Below, piece by piece: positions 28,129 to 38,140 of a stretch of 64,000 nt of DNA. Below the pieces are notes generated by a model. That model did not search any database and was not told the origin of the DNA. It saw nothing but the letters and a program-made list of their open reading frames with translations. Position numbers and translations under genes: made by a program. The stretch covers positions 1 through 64,000 of the forward strand of contig JABTUJ010000028.1 in assembly GCA_015075445.1 (NCBI GenBank), in the 5' to 3' direction. Source of the stretch: Verrucomicrobiales bacterium (GTDB lineage: Bacteria > Verrucomicrobiota > Verrucomicrobiia > Limisphaerales > J093). The first letter of the stretch is position 1. Every line of letters starts with the position of its first letter.

Positions 28129-29493
28129 ATGGATGTCTTGTTGCTCTCCCGCATCCAGTTTGCCTTTACGGTGGCGTTTCACTACCTCTATCCGCCGCTA
28201 AGCATCGGGCTGGGGGTGTGCCTGGTGATCATGGAGGGCTTGTGGCTGAAGACCGGGAACCCGGTCTATCATCAGATGGCGCGGTTCTGGACGCGGGTGT
28301 TTGCGCTGACGTTCGCCATCGGGGTGGCCACCGGGATTGTCATGGAGTTCGAGTTCGGCACGAACTGGGCCACGTACTCGCGGTTTGTCGGGGACGTGTT
28401 TGGGAGCGCGCTGGCGGCCGAGGGCATCTTTGCGTTCTTCCTCGAGTCCGGCTTCCTGGCGATCCTCCTGTTCGGGTGGGACAAGGTGGGGCGCAAGCTG
28501 CATTACTTTGCGACGTGGATGGTGTGTCTGGGGGCACACTTCAGCGCGATCTGGATTGTGGTGGCGAACTCGTGGATGCAGACGCCGGCGGGTTACCAGT
28601 TGGAGACGACCGCTTACGGGCCGCGCGCGGTGATCACGGATTTCTGGGCGATGGTGTTCAACCCGAGCTCGATGGACCGCTTGTTTCACGTGTTGTGCGG
28701 GGCGTGGCAGGCCGGGGCGTTCCTGGTGGTGAGCGTGAGCGCCTACTACCTGTTGCGGCGGCGGCACACGGCCTTTGCGCAAGCTTCGATGAAGGTGGGG
28801 CTGGGGGTGGCGCTGGTGGCGTCGCTGCTGCAACTGGTGAGCGGCCACAGCAGCGCGGGAGTGGTGGCGCGGCATCAGCCCGCCAAGCTCGCCGCGTTCG
28901 AGGGGCTGTACGAGACGCGGACGAACGCGCCGCTGGTGCTGGCCGGGTGGGTGGACGAGGCGAACGAGGAAGTGCGGTTCAATCTCGAGATCCCGGGGCT
29001 GTTAAGCTGGCTGGTGCATGGCGACGTCGCCGCGCCGGTGAAGGGGCTGCGGGAATTCGCGCCCGAGGATCGGCCGCCCGTGAACCTGACCTTCCAGTTG
29101 TACCATCTGATGGTCGGGATCGGGTTCGGGCTGATCGCGGTGGCGGGGCTGGGGAGCTACGCGTGCTGGCGGGGGCGGCTGTTCGATCGGCGCGGGTTGC
29201 TGTGGGTGCTGGTGTTCGCGGTGCTGGGGCCGCAGGTGGCCAACCAGGCGGGCTGGTTTGCGACCGAGATTGGCCGACAGCCGTGGATCGTGTATGGGCT
29301 GCTCCGCACCTCCGACGGCCTGTCCGCGACGGTCACGGCGGAGATGGTGCTGACGTCGCTGATCCTGTTCACGGTGCTGTATGCGCTGTTGTTTGCCGTT
29401 TTCGTGTACCTGCTCAACGACAAGATTCAACACGGGCCGGACGCTGCGGACCTCGAGCCGCGGGGCAAGCTGGCGATCCCCGGCCGGTCCTGA
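28129..29493 (+). CDS. cydA: Cytochrome bd-type ubiquinol oxidase subunit I
   Basis: 454 residues with about nine membrane helices. The first helix places the b595-ligand histidine at His18 in VAFHYLYPPLS. Other conserved segments are MEFEFGTNWATYSRFVGD, AAEGIFAFFLESGF and GRQPWIVYGLLRTSDGLS. The Q-loop is short. It reduces oxygen to water with quinol electrons and has high oxygen affinity. A MITE-like element occupies the upstream region. cydB starts six bases after it. Confidence 0.95.
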   Translation: MDVLLLSRIQFAFTVAFHYLYPPLSIGLGVCLVIMEGLWLKTGNPVYHQMARFWTRVFALTFAIGVATGIVMEFEFGTNWATYSRFVGDVFGSALAAEGIFAFFLESGFLAILLFGWDKVGRKLHYFATWMVCLGAHFSAIWIVVANSWMQTPAGYQLETTAYGPRAVITDFWAMVFNPSSMDRLFHVLCGAWQAGAFLVVSVSAYYLLRRRHTAFAQASMKVGLGVALVASLLQLVSGHSSAGVVARHQPAKLAAFEGLYETRTNAPLVLAGWVDEANEEVRFNLEIPGLLSWLVHGDVAAPVKGLREFAPEDRPPVNLTFQLYHLMVGIGFGLIAVAGLGSYACWRGRLFDRRGLLWVLVFAVLGPQVANQAGWFATEIGRQPWIVYGLLRTSDGLSATVTAEMVLTSLILFTVLYALLFAVFVYLLNDKIQHGPDAADLEPRGKLAIPGRS

Positions 29494-29499
29494 GGAGAC

Positions 29500-30534
29500 A
29501 TGAGTTACCCGGCCTGGCTTGATCTGAACGCCGTGTGGTTCGTCCTGGTGGGCGTGCTCTTCACGGGATACGCGTTGCTGGACGGGTTCGATCTCGGGGT
29601 GGGGGCGCTGCACCTGTTCACACGGACAGACGAGCATCGGCGGCTGATGCTGAACGCGATTGGCCCCGTGTGGGACGGGAACGAGGTCTGGCTGGTGACG
29701 GGGGGCGGGGCGTTGTTCGCGGCGTTCCCGGTGGTGTACGCGACGGTGTTCAGCGGTTTCTATCTGGCCTTCGTGCTCCTGCTGGTGGCGCTGATCTTCC
29801 GGGCGGTGGCCATTGAATTCCGGAGCAAGCAGCCGATGCGCTGGTGGCGGCAGATGTGGGACGTGGGGTTTGCCGGGGGGAGCCTGCTCTCGAGTTTCCT
29901 GATCGGGGTGACGATGGGGAACATCGCGTGGGGGGTGCCGATTGACGAGCGCGGTGAGTTTGCGGGCAGCTTCCTGGGCTTGCTGCACCCGTACGCGTTG
30001 TTGCTGGGGGTGACGACGGTGGCGCTGTTTCTGATGCACGGGGCGATCTACGTGGTGCTGAAGACGGAGGGCGACCTGCAGCGGATCGCGCGGGCGTGGA
30101 TCAACCGCACGATCATCTTCTTCATCATCTGCTACGCGGTGACGACGATGGCGACGTTGCTGTACGTGCCGCACATGGCGGAGCGGGTGCGGACTCATCC
30201 CTGGCTGTTCAGCGTGGCCCTGGTGAACATGCTGGCGATCGCGAACATCCCGCGCGAGATCCACCATGGCCGCGATTTCCGGGCGTTCCTGTCGTCGTGT
30301 GTGGCGATGATCGCGCTGATGACGCTGTTCGGACTGGAGATGTTCCCCAACCTGGTATTGAGCCGGCCTGAAGTGGCGAACAGCCTGACCGCCTACAACG
30401 CGGCGTCGTCGCCGAAGACCCTGGGGATCATGCTGACCATCGCGCTGATCGGGGTGCCCATCGTGCTGGCGTACACGGCCAGCATTTACTGGATCTTCCG
30501 CGGCAAGGTGAAGCTGGACAAGATGAGCTATTGA
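29500..30534 (+). CDS. cydB: Cytochrome bd-type ubiquinol oxidase subunit II
   Basis: 344 residues with about nine membrane helices. Typical segments are GYALLDGFDLGVGALH, GPVWDGNEVWLVTGGGALFAAFP and RAVAIEFRSK. It supports haem binding in CydA and is required for the oxidase. The GAGGAGA ribosome site just before the ATG at 29500 sits in the short gap after cydA, so the two are one operon. A strong hairpin follows the stop at 30553-30586. Confidence 0.95.
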   Translation: MSYPAWLDLNAVWFVLVGVLFTGYALLDGFDLGVGALHLFTRTDEHRRLMLNAIGPVWDGNEVWLVTGGGALFAAFPVVYATVFSGFYLAFVLLLVALIFRAVAIEFRSKQPMRWWRQMWDVGFAGGSLLSSFLIGVTMGNIAWGVPIDERGEFAGSFLGLLHPYALLLGVTTVALFLMHGAIYVVLKTEGDLQRIARAWINRTIIFFIICYAVTTMATLLYVPHMAERVRTHPWLFSVALVNMLAIANIPREIHHGRDFRAFLSSCVAMIALMTLFGLEMFPNLVLSRPEVANSLTAYNAASSPKTLGIMLTIALIGVPIVLAYTASIYWIFRGKVKLDKMSY

Positions 30535-30552
30535 GGCGCGGGAAAGTCGGAA

Positions 30553-30586
30553 GCTTCCCCGCGGAGCGTTCACTCCGCGGGGAAGC
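30553..30586. terminator. Bidirectional terminator-like hairpin
   Basis: Perfect 14-base arms (GCTTCCCCGCGGAG and its complement) with a six-base loop lie between the convergent cydB and LamG-protein genes. There is no long T-run on either side. Confidence 0.7.
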
Positions 30587-30633
30587 AGGTGCGAAGCCGG
30601 CACCCCGCCATGGGCAGGGACTTGCCGGCGGGT

Positions 30634-33555
30634 TTACCGGCGCACGCGGTAGAACCTGGCGCCGGCGGCGGGTGTGACGGTGAGGGGCGAAGTGGCGTTG
30701 GGCACGTCCTGCCACGTGGCACCGGTGACAGCGTCGGCGGCCTGGAGGGTCCCGTTGGTCCAGGTGACGACGATGTTGTCCTGGTCGCGGCTGATGGCGA
30801 GGGTGGGTGTCGGCGGTTGGGCGAGGAGGTAATGGGCCCAGATACGGTCCTCGGGCAGGACCTTGTTGTAGAGGGCGACTTCGTCGACGGCGCCGTTGAA
30901 CCAGTAATTGCCGTTACCCTCCGTGGCGCCCGAGCCGATGCGGAAGAAGTGCTCGTTGTTGGCGAGCACGGTGGTGGCGGCCGAGCCGACCTCGGTGCCA
31001 TTCACGTAGAAGCGTTTGGTGGTGCCGTCGTAAGTACCGACGAGGAGAACCCAGGTGTCGAGCTCGACGGCGGGTCCGGCGACGACCTGCCAACCGCCGG
31101 CGGCGGCGCCGTTCCAGAACTGCCAGGTATTGCCGTCGCTGGCGTAGAAGATGTATCCGCGTTGGGGCGCATCGGCACGCGACGTCACGGGCGACCGGAA
31201 GTTACCGACGTTCCCGCTGACCTTGGCCCAGCACTCGATGGTGAAGGCGGTCATTTGCGGCGGGTCGGACAGGTCGGCCGGGTTGAGAACGTCCGACCAC
31301 CAGACGTCGATCTTGCCATCGACGCCGTTGAAGCGCACGGCGGTGTCGGAGTCGCCGTGGATGGCGCCGGGTTCGCCGACGGTGACGCCGCCGAAGTAAT
31401 AGCCGGGGTTGGCGTTGCCGATTTCGTCGCGGGCTTCGACGGCTTCGGTTTCGCCGAGGCGCCAGTAGGCGACGGGGCCATCGGCCTTGACGTTGCTGAC
31501 GTAATCGCCGGTGGGCAGGGGCGGGAAGCTGAGCGTGGCCGGGTCGCTGGGGGTGCTGCCGGCGGCGTTGCTGACGAGGACGCGGTAGCTGCCCAGGTCG
31601 GAGGCCTGCACGCTGGGGAGCACGAGGCTGGCGGCGGTGGCGCCGGGGATGGGGGTGCCGTCCCGTTCCCACTGATAGTCGAAGGTGGCGCTGCCGATGG
31701 CGGCGACGGTGAAGGTCACGCTGGTTCCGGCGAGGACGATGCGGGAGCGGGGTTGCTGGGTGATCACGGGTTTGCTGACGTCGACGACGGTGACCTGGGC
31801 TTCCTGGCTGACGGCTTCGCCCGAGCTGTTGCGGACCGTGACGCTGTAAAGGCCGCTGTCAGACGGTTGGGCGTCCACCAGCCTCACGCTGGGCCCGGTC
31901 TGGCCGGTCAGCACGGTGCCGTCGCGACGCCACTCGTACGTGAGGGGGAGACTGCCGGTGGCGGCGACGCCGAGGGTGAGGGTTTCGCCCTTGAAGACCT
32001 CGGCGGCGCCGGGGCTGGCGACGATTTCCGGGGCGGCGGGCAACGGGTCGGTGCCGCTGCCGGACTTGAAGTGGGCGAGGACGCGGTCGCCGCTGAGGGC
32101 CTTGTCATAGACGGCGACCTCGTCGACATCGCCGTGGAAAAAGAAGTTGCCGGCGCCTTCGGTGGCACCGCCGCCGATGCGGAGGACGCGGGCGGGATTG
32201 GTGAGGTATCGAGCAGGCAGGGCGGAGCCGACCAGGACACCGTTCACGTAGAAGTTCTTGACCTTGCCGTCGTAGGTACCGACGAGGTGGTCCCAGGTGT
32301 CGAGGTTGACGGGGACGTTGCCGACGCTGTTCCAGGGGCCGTCGGGGGAACCGGCGCCGTTGCCGGTCCAGAACTGCCAGATGTTACCGGGATCGGCGTA
32401 GAAGATGTAGCCGGTGGCATTGCCGACGGGGGTGTCGTCGCGGGAGGTGACGGGGGAGCGGTGACCGGTACCGGCGCTGTCGGCTTTAGCCCAGCATTCG
32501 ACGGTGAAGCTGGTGGTGTTGAGGCCGGCGTTGTAGGGCACGTCGACCATTTGTTTGGGGGTAGCGGTTTGGTCGAAGCGGACGGCCGTGTTGGCGTCGC
32601 CGGTGAGGGCGCCTGGCTGGCCATGGGTGATGCCGGGGTAGTAACCGCCGTTGGCGGCCTCGCCGAGCGAACCGAGGTTGGCGGCGGGCGGGAGGATGAG
32701 GGCCTGGACGGTCTCGTTCAAGCGCCAGTAGCCGAGGGGTTGGCTGGCGAGGACGAGGGTGTCATAGGGGGACGCCGGGGCCGGGTCGGTGCCGTTGGCG
32801 TAATGGGCGGCGATGGTGCTGGCGGAGAGGGCGGTGGGGTAGAGGGCCACTTCGTCGACGGTACCGTTGAAGTAGAAGGCATTGTCGCCGCGGGCGCCGA
32901 TGCCCAGCGCCACTCCCGGGTTCGGCCAATAGTCGGTGGTGGTGGCGGTGGCCTCTTCGACGCCGTTCACGTACAGGCGCACGGTGGTGCCGTCATAGAC
33001 CGCGGCGACGTGGTACCAGGTGTCGGCGGCGATCACGGTAGTCCCGGTGATGTCGGCGGTGTAGTTATTGAAGGAATCGCCGAGGCGGAAGTTCCAGCCG
33101 GTGGCGGTCTGGTAGAAGATCCAGCCCTCGGCGGCCGGGGTGACGCGGCGCAGCGAGGCCAGCGGGCAGGTCAACGTCGTGCCGGTCAACGCGACCGCGG
33201 GCTTGAACCACCCCTCCACTGTGAAAGGTGGATTGGGGTTGACTTCGGAGCCGTACGGGACCTGCAGGAGCTTGGTTCCGTCGAAGCGAGCGGCGGTATC
33301 GGTGCTGCCGGCGAGGGCGCCAGGCTGCTGGCCTTGGACACCGTAGGCGTAAGTGCCGTCGCCCGTGGCCCCGACGCTGCCGAGGTTTTTGGCCGTGGTT
33401 TGGGGGGCGATGGGGGGCGGCGTGGGTTCGTCCAGGCGCCAATAGCCGACCGGAGCGTCCGCGAGCACGTCATCCCGGTACGCTGCCTGAGCCGGGACGA
33501 GAGAGGCCACGGTGCAGGACAGCACAAGTCCCCTGAGGAGGTGGGTGGTTTTCAT
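30634..33555 (-). CDS. Secreted LamG/Ig-repeat surface protein
   Basis: About 973 residues. A signal peptide from the ATG at 33555 ends near AQAA. Three LamG (concanavalin-like) domains each begin with a GYWRL- or AYWRL-type motif, at about residues 35, 263 and 690. Two Ig-like domains separate the second and third LamG domains (about 508-597 and 597-688, each with a Y-x-W-x-R/E-DG core). A short C-terminal module ends ARFYRVRR. No catalytic residues are seen, so glycan or protein binding at the cell surface is most likely. The frame is also open upstream to 33591, but that would displace the signal peptide. Confidence 0.85.
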   Translation of the reverse strand: MKTTHLLRGLVLSCTVASLVPAQAAYRDDVLADAPVGYWRLDEPTPPPIAPQTTAKNLGSVGATGDGTYAYGVQGQQPGALAGSTDTAARFDGTKLLQVPYGSEVNPNPPFTVEGWFKPAVALTGTTLTCPLASLRRVTPAAEGWIFYQTATGWNFRLGDSFNNYTADITGTTVIAADTWYHVAAVYDGTTVRLYVNGVEEATATTTDYWPNPGVALGIGARGDNAFYFNGTVDEVALYPTALSASTIAAHYANGTDPAPASPYDTLVLASQPLGYWRLNETVQALILPPAANLGSLGEAANGGYYPGITHGQPGALTGDANTAVRFDQTATPKQMVDVPYNAGLNTTSFTVECWAKADSAGTGHRSPVTSRDDTPVGNATGYIFYADPGNIWQFWTGNGAGSPDGPWNSVGNVPVNLDTWDHLVGTYDGKVKNFYVNGVLVGSALPARYLTNPARVLRIGGGATEGAGNFFFHGDVDEVAVYDKALSGDRVLAHFKSGSGTDPLPAAPEIVASPGAAEVFKGETLTLGVAATGSLPLTYEWRRDGTVLTGQTGPSVRLVDAQPSDSGLYSVTVRNSSGEAVSQEAQVTVVDVSKPVITQQPRSRIVLAGTSVTFTVAAIGSATFDYQWERDGTPIPGATAASLVLPSVQASDLGSYRVLVSNAAGSTPSDPATLSFPPLPTGDYVSNVKADGPVAYWRLGETEAVEARDEIGNANPGYYFGGVTVGEPGAIHGDSDTAVRFNGVDGKIDVWWSDVLNPADLSDPPQMTAFTIECWAKVSGNVGNFRSPVTSRADAPQRGYIFYASDGNTWQFWNGAAAGGWQVVAGPAVELDTWVLLVGTYDGTTKRFYVNGTEVGSAATTVLANNEHFFRIGSGATEGNGNYWFNGAVDEVALYNKVLPEDRIWAHYLLAQPPTPTLAISRDQDNIVVTWTNGTLQAADAVTGATWQDVPNATSPLTVTPAAGARFYRVRR

Positions 33556-33863
33556 AGGCGGTGTTTCATGCGTATGTCCGAGTTCCATCACTTACCGTCG
33601 GCGCCAATGACATTGTGGCGTCAGTGACGCCGGCGCCTAATGAAGGCCAGGGAGCCCCGTGGGGCAAACCAAAATGGGAACGGCATTTAACCGATGGGCC
33701 GCAACCGCCAAGCTGCGCGCGGTCTTCCATCATGAAACTCAGACTTGGCAAGTTCGGCGCGCGGCTCCTTTCGTCCTTGGCGGTGCGGGTGGGTGTGCCG
33801 TCTGCGGGAGGCGTTGCGCTTGGGCGCCGCGTTGGACGGGGCGGAGCGAAGGGCGGGGCGAAT

Positions 33864-34028
33864 GAACGCAAAGCGCCGCTGGAAGACGGCGCACTCCAGA
33901 CGCTCCGCGCTTTCCCGGCGGGGGGAGGCTCGCGCCCGCGTTTGGAGTGCGAGCGGTTCACCGCCGCTTTGGGTGCGGGGAGAACGCAAAGCGCCGCTGG
34001 AAGACGGCGCACTCCAGACGCTCCGCGC
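33864..34028. repeat. AAAGCGCCGCT-type repeats, direct/inverted/direct
   Basis: Two identical 47-base copies (33864-33910 and 33982-34028, beginning GAACGCAAAGCGCCGCT) flank an inverted, more divergent copy (33938-33977). Related units occur at 38010-38050, 38071-38111, 40581-40606, 61246-61263 and 61673-61690. They lie inside the open frame leading into the GH78 gene. Confidence 0.88.
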
Positions 34029-34040
34029 GGGTTCAGCGGC

Positions 34041-36938
34041 GTGGGGTGGGTCCCGCGGGGGTGGCGCTGCGCCCAGGTTCTCGCTGTCGTCTGCGCCGGC
34101 TGGGCAGCGAGCGTCGTGATGGCGGACCCCTTGGTGGTAACGCGGCTGCGCTGCGAGTACCTCGAGGACCCTCCGGCCGTGGATACGCAGGCACCGCGCC
34201 TGTTCTGGCGGGTGGAATCCGATGAACGCGGCCAGCGGCAGACCGCCTACGAGATTCTGGTCGCCAGTTCGCGGCGGTGGCTGGACGAGAATCGAGGGGA
34301 TCTGTGGAGCCCGGGCAAGATCTTGGGCGACCAGACGACCCACGTAGCCTATGGCGGCAAGCCGCTGGCGTCGCGACAGCGCTGTTACTGGAAGGTCCGG
34401 GTCTGGGATCGCGATGACAAACCATCACCCTGGAGCGAGACGGCGTCCTGGAGCATGGGCCTGCTCGAACCCGGGGACTGGCAGGCGGAATGGATCAGCT
34501 TCCGCGACCCGACCCCGTTGCACGCGGATCCGGCGCGCCTGCATCTGCCGCCCGCCCGGCATTATCGGAAGGAGTTCCAAGGGGGGGAGAAGACCGTGCG
34601 CCGCGCGACGTTGCACGCCAGCGCGCTGGGCATCTTCGAGGCGCATCTGAACGGCCACCGGGTGAGCGAGCAGTTCTTTTCGCCCGGCTGGACCGATTAC
34701 CGCCGCCGCGTCTACTACACGACCTTTGATGTGACCGACCTGGTCCGGCCGGGCCCGAACGCGTTGGGGGCGGTCGTGGCGGATGGCTGGTATGCGGGGT
34801 ACTTGGGCTATGGCCTGCTGGTCGGGTACGGACCGCACCGAACCGGCCGCGACACGTACGGCAAGACGCCGGCGTTACTGGCCCAACTCGAGATCGAGTA
34901 CGACGACGGGTCCGTGCAAGTGGTGGGCACCGATGCCACGTGGAAGGTCACCGGCGAAGGTCCCTATCGCGAAGCGGACTTCCTGATGGGCGAGCACTAC
35001 GACGCCACGCGCGAACTGCCCGGCTGGGACCAGCCGCGGTTCGACGACACCGCTTGGGAGAACGCGATCCGGGCGGGAGAGAACGGGTCGGTGCGGGCGC
35101 CGTTCCACGATGGGGGTGGGGTGCGGGAACAGGAATTCGGGTTTGTGCGGCCGGCGCGTGTGGAGGCTTACCCGGCGCCGCCGGTGCGGTTCACGCAGGA
35201 ACTGCCCGCGCGGACGATCACGGCGCGCGGGGAGGGGGTCTACATGGTGGATCTGGGCCAGAACTTCGCCGGCGTCGTGCGCCTCAAGGTGCGAGGACCG
35301 GCGGGCACGCGTGTGCAACTGCGCTTCGGCGAGATGCTGCATCCGGACGGGCGGTTGATGACCGAGAACCTGCGGAAGGCGCGGGCGACGGACACGTACG
35401 TGCTGCGCGGCGATCCCCAAGGCGAGGTCTATGTGCCGCGATTCACGTTCCACGGGTTCCAGTTCGTCGAAGTCACCGGCTATCCCGGGGTGCTCGAGCG
35501 GGACGCGTTGACGGGGATTGTGCTGCATTCGGACACGCGGCTGACGAGCAGCTTCATGTGCTCGGATCCGATGGTGAACCAGTTGTTCCAGAACATCGTG
35601 TGGACGCAGCGCGCGAACTTCCTCGAACTGCCCACGGATTGCCCCCAGCGGGACGAGCGTTTCGGGTGGATGGGAGACGCCCAGATCTACGCGCGCACCG
35701 CCACCTACAACGCCAACGTGGCCGCCTTCTTCACCAAGTGGTTGCGGGAAGTGGAGGAAGCCCAGTTGCCTGGCGGCGCCTACCCGGATTACTGCCCCTG
35801 GCCGTTCCAGCACGGCCAAGCCTTCGCCCCGGCCTGGACCGACGCCGGCATCATCGTCCCCTGGACGGTCTGGCAGGTTTACGGCGACACGCGGGTGCTC
35901 GAGCGCCAGTGGGATTCGATGACCCGGTTCCTGGAGTGGCGCCAGGCCAACGCCCGCGGGTTTCTGGGCATTCAACATCCCGAGGCCAACACCTGGGGCG
36001 ACTGGCTGAACCTCGACGAGACCACGCCCATCGAGTATGTGGACAGCGTGTACTTCGCCCTCACCACCCGGTTGATGGGCGACATGGCCGACGCCCTGGG
36101 CCGCCGCAACGAAGCCGTGGCTTACCGTGCCCTGCTGGACAACATCCGGTCCGCTTTCGCCGCGAAGTACCTCGGGCCCGACGGCGCCCTGACCGTGGAC
36201 ACGCAGTCAGCCTACGCGATGGCCCTGGACGCCGGCTTGATTCCCGAACGGCTTCGCCAGGCGGCGGCGGAGCGGTTGGCGCAGAAGATCCGGACCAACG
36301 ACAACCGCATGGCCACCGGGTTTCTGGGGACCCGACCTCTCCTGCCGGTCCTCAGCGCCCATGGCCAGCATGATCTGGCGGCGCGCCTGCTGCAGAGCCG
36401 GCGGTTCCCGTCGTGGGGATACGAAGTCGAGAACGGGGCCACGACGATCTGGGAGCGTTGGGACAGCTTCACCCGCGAACACGGCTTCAATGGCATCGCA
36501 GGCAACCAGAACGCCGCCATGAACAGCTTCTCGCACTACGCCTTCGGCGCCGTGTGCGAATGGATGTTCCGGACACTGGCGGGCATCGACACAGCCACGC
36601 CCGGGTTCCGGCAACTCCACTTCCGTCCGATGCCGCCGACGCCGGGCAGTAATCCCGAGCATCCCGCGATCTCGTGGGTGCGGGCGCGCTACGATTCGCT
36701 GGCGGGTCCAATCGCCAGCCACTGGCGGCTGGACGGAGGCCGCTTCGAGTACGAGGTGTCGCTCCCCGCCAACACGACGGCCACGGTCCATCTACCGGCG
36801 TCCGACGCCGCCCGGATCACGGAAGGCGGTCGTCCGCTGCGGAAGGTGAAGGGGGCGCGCTTGGTGGGACGCGAAAACGGCCGGTGGGTGGTCGAGGTGG
36901 GCAGCGGCACCTGGCGATTCGCCGTCACCCCCCCGTAG
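34041..36938 (+). CDS. Exported GH78 alpha-L-rhamnosidase
   Basis: About 965 residues from the GTG at 34041. A hydrophobic signal (AQVLAVVCAGWAASVV) ends before ADPLVV. The N-terminal beta-sandwich domains (about 35-420) include LWSPGKI and LGQNFAGVVRLKVRG. The alpha/alpha barrel contains LPTDCPQRDERFGWMGD, the acid segment that defines bacterial rhamnosidases, and YEVENGATTIWERWDS. It removes terminal alpha-L-rhamnose from plant or algal polysaccharide. The frame stays open upstream through ATG 33732 and ATG 33561, but that N-terminus is made of intergenic repeat sequence; an insertion into an older signal region (MKLRLGKFGARLL, from 33732) is possible. The TAG stop is supplied by a GTAGGCGCC repeat unit. 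Confidence 0.88.
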   Translation: MGWVPRGWRCAQVLAVVCAGWAASVVMADPLVVTRLRCEYLEDPPAVDTQAPRLFWRVESDERGQRQTAYEILVASSRRWLDENRGDLWSPGKILGDQTTHVAYGGKPLASRQRCYWKVRVWDRDDKPSPWSETASWSMGLLEPGDWQAEWISFRDPTPLHADPARLHLPPARHYRKEFQGGEKTVRRATLHASALGIFEAHLNGHRVSEQFFSPGWTDYRRRVYYTTFDVTDLVRPGPNALGAVVADGWYAGYLGYGLLVGYGPHRTGRDTYGKTPALLAQLEIEYDDGSVQVVGTDATWKVTGEGPYREADFLMGEHYDATRELPGWDQPRFDDTAWENAIRAGENGSVRAPFHDGGGVREQEFGFVRPARVEAYPAPPVRFTQELPARTITARGEGVYMVDLGQNFAGVVRLKVRGPAGTRVQLRFGEMLHPDGRLMTENLRKARATDTYVLRGDPQGEVYVPRFTFHGFQFVEVTGYPGVLERDALTGIVLHSDTRLTSSFMCSDPMVNQLFQNIVWTQRANFLELPTDCPQRDERFGWMGDAQIYARTATYNANVAAFFTKWLREVEEAQLPGGAYPDYCPWPFQHGQAFAPAWTDAGIIVPWTVWQVYGDTRVLERQWDSMTRFLEWRQANARGFLGIQHPEANTWGDWLNLDETTPIEYVDSVYFALTTRLMGDMADALGRRNEAVAYRALLDNIRSAFAAKYLGPDGALTVDTQSAYAMALDAGLIPERLRQAAAERLAQKIRTNDNRMATGFLGTRPLLPVLSAHGQHDLAARLLQSRRFPSWGYEVENGATTIWERWDSFTREHGFNGIAGNQNAAMNSFSHYAFGAVCEWMFRTLAGIDTATPGFRQLHFRPMPPTPGSNPEHPAISWVRARYDSLAGPIASHWRLDGGRFEYEVSLPANTTATVHLPASDAARITEGGRPLRKVKGARLVGRENGRWVVEVGSGTWRFAVTPP

Positions 36939-36957
36939 GCGCCGACGTGAGGAGGCG
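36935..36957. repeat. GTAGGCGCCGACGT repeat unit
   Basis: A single 23-base unit matching those at 9990-10114 and 50455-50531. Its first bases provide the GH78 stop codon. A partial GAGGAGGCG copy follows at about 36966. Confidence 0.85.
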
Positions 36958-36984
36958 TTTGGGGATGAGGAGGCGGTGCCGACC

Positions 36985-37950
36985 TCAGCCGCACCAGGGG
37001 CGGGTTCGGTTCCGGGCACGGTCCAGCGCGCGCCGGGCGATTTCGGCATCCTCCTCTACCTGGAAGTCGAACATGCCGGCGCAGATGAAGTCGGCGCCGT
37101 TCTCGTAAGCGTACCGGAAACCCTGCTCGGGATGGATGGCGCCAGCGCCAAGCACCTTGTACGCGATCCACGGCTTCTCGACTTCGGCCATGAACTGCAT
37201 CGTCTCCTGCGGGGTTTCCTCCCACACGCTGTCGAAGCGGGGCATCGGGCCAGCCGACCAGTACTGCTTGCTGTTGAAGGTCTTCATGTAGAAGTCGGGA
37301 TCGAGACCCTCACGCTCGCAGGCCATGGGGACCGCCAACGCATGGCCCGCAACTCCGGCAGGCACTCCGTGGCGTCGGATGGCCGTGATCGCCCGCCCCA
37401 GCAGATCGAAGTCGCCCGCCTCGACCAACCCGTCCCCGACGCCGCCATGGACAAAGACCGCCGAGGCGCCTTCATCGACGGCCCGCTGGATCTCGGCGAA
37501 CCGGTCCTTTTCGGGCAGTTTGACCTGGGCGATCCACTGGAGCTGGCGGCCGCGCTCGCGCCAGTAGGACTTGAGGATGCGCAGGGTGTGATCGTCCAGG
37601 CGCAGGAGGACCGTGTTCATCCCCTGCGCTTCCCCGAGCGCAAACGTCTCGTGGACCTTCGCGTCGGTGAAGTACTGACGCAGCAGGGGCGAGACGTAGA
37701 TCAGGTCGCGGCTGTGCGCGAATCCGCTGATGAGGTTGCCCCCGCCGATCAAGCGGCTGACGTTGAGCTTGCCGATCTTGCCGGCGGGAAAACTGCGCGG
37801 GGAGGGAGTCAGGGCGGGAACCTCGGGAGCAGCCGGCGCCGTCTGTTGCGCAAGAAGCTGGCGCTCCTCGAACTGCCAGGCCAAGGCCAGGGCGGAGGCA
37901 CCGGCAGTTGAGCGGCGGAGGAAAGAGCGGCGGTCCAGCGGGGCTTTCAT
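36985..37950 (-). CDS. Tat-exported protein, TIM-barrel-like, function unknown
   Basis: About 321 residues. The twin-arginine motif DRRSFLRRST (residues about 5-14) is followed by an Ala-rich hydrophobic stretch. The mature part has alternating strand/helix segments such as VSRLIGGGNLISG, AVFVHGGVGDGL and WIAYKVLGAGAI, compatible with a TIM barrel near the aldo/keto-reductase superfamily, but the catalytic tetrad of that family is not evident. Periplasmic. The ATG at 37950 puts the Tat motif at the correct distance; the longer frame to 38034 runs into repeat DNA. Confidence 0.7.
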   Translation of the reverse strand: MKAPLDRRSFLRRSTAGASALALAWQFEERQLLAQQTAPAAPEVPALTPSPRSFPAGKIGKLNVSRLIGGGNLISGFAHSRDLIYVSPLLRQYFTDAKVHETFALGEAQGMNTVLLRLDDHTLRILKSYWRERGRQLQWIAQVKLPEKDRFAEIQRAVDEGASAVFVHGGVGDGLVEAGDFDLLGRAITAIRRHGVPAGVAGHALAVPMACEREGLDPDFYMKTFNSKQYWSAGPMPRFDSVWEETPQETMQFMAEVEKPWIAYKVLGAGAIHPEQGFRYAYENGADFICAGMFDFQVEEDAEIARRALDRARNRTRPWCG

Positions 37951-38009
37951 AAGTTGACAAGCTGATCGCACGAAGTGGCGGCGATTGCAAGCCTCGACCC
38001 GGGCGGGGA

Positions 38010-38111
38010 AAAGCGCCGCTGGAAGTCGGCGCACTCCAAACGCGTTGCGCTGGCCGAGCGGTGTGGGGATCGCGAAGCGTCTGGAGTGCGTCGCGCTTGA
38101 GCGCCGCTTTT
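38010..38111. repeat. Inverted pair of AAAGCGCCGCT-type repeats
   Basis: 38010-38050 reads AAAGCGCCGCTGGAAG onward to CACTCCAAACGCG; 38071-38111 is its inverted relative and ends GCGCCGCTTTT. They form a long imperfect hairpin between two same-strand genes. Confidence 0.85.
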
Positions 38112-38140
38112 CGTGACGTAAACCGTGAACAGACCCCTGC

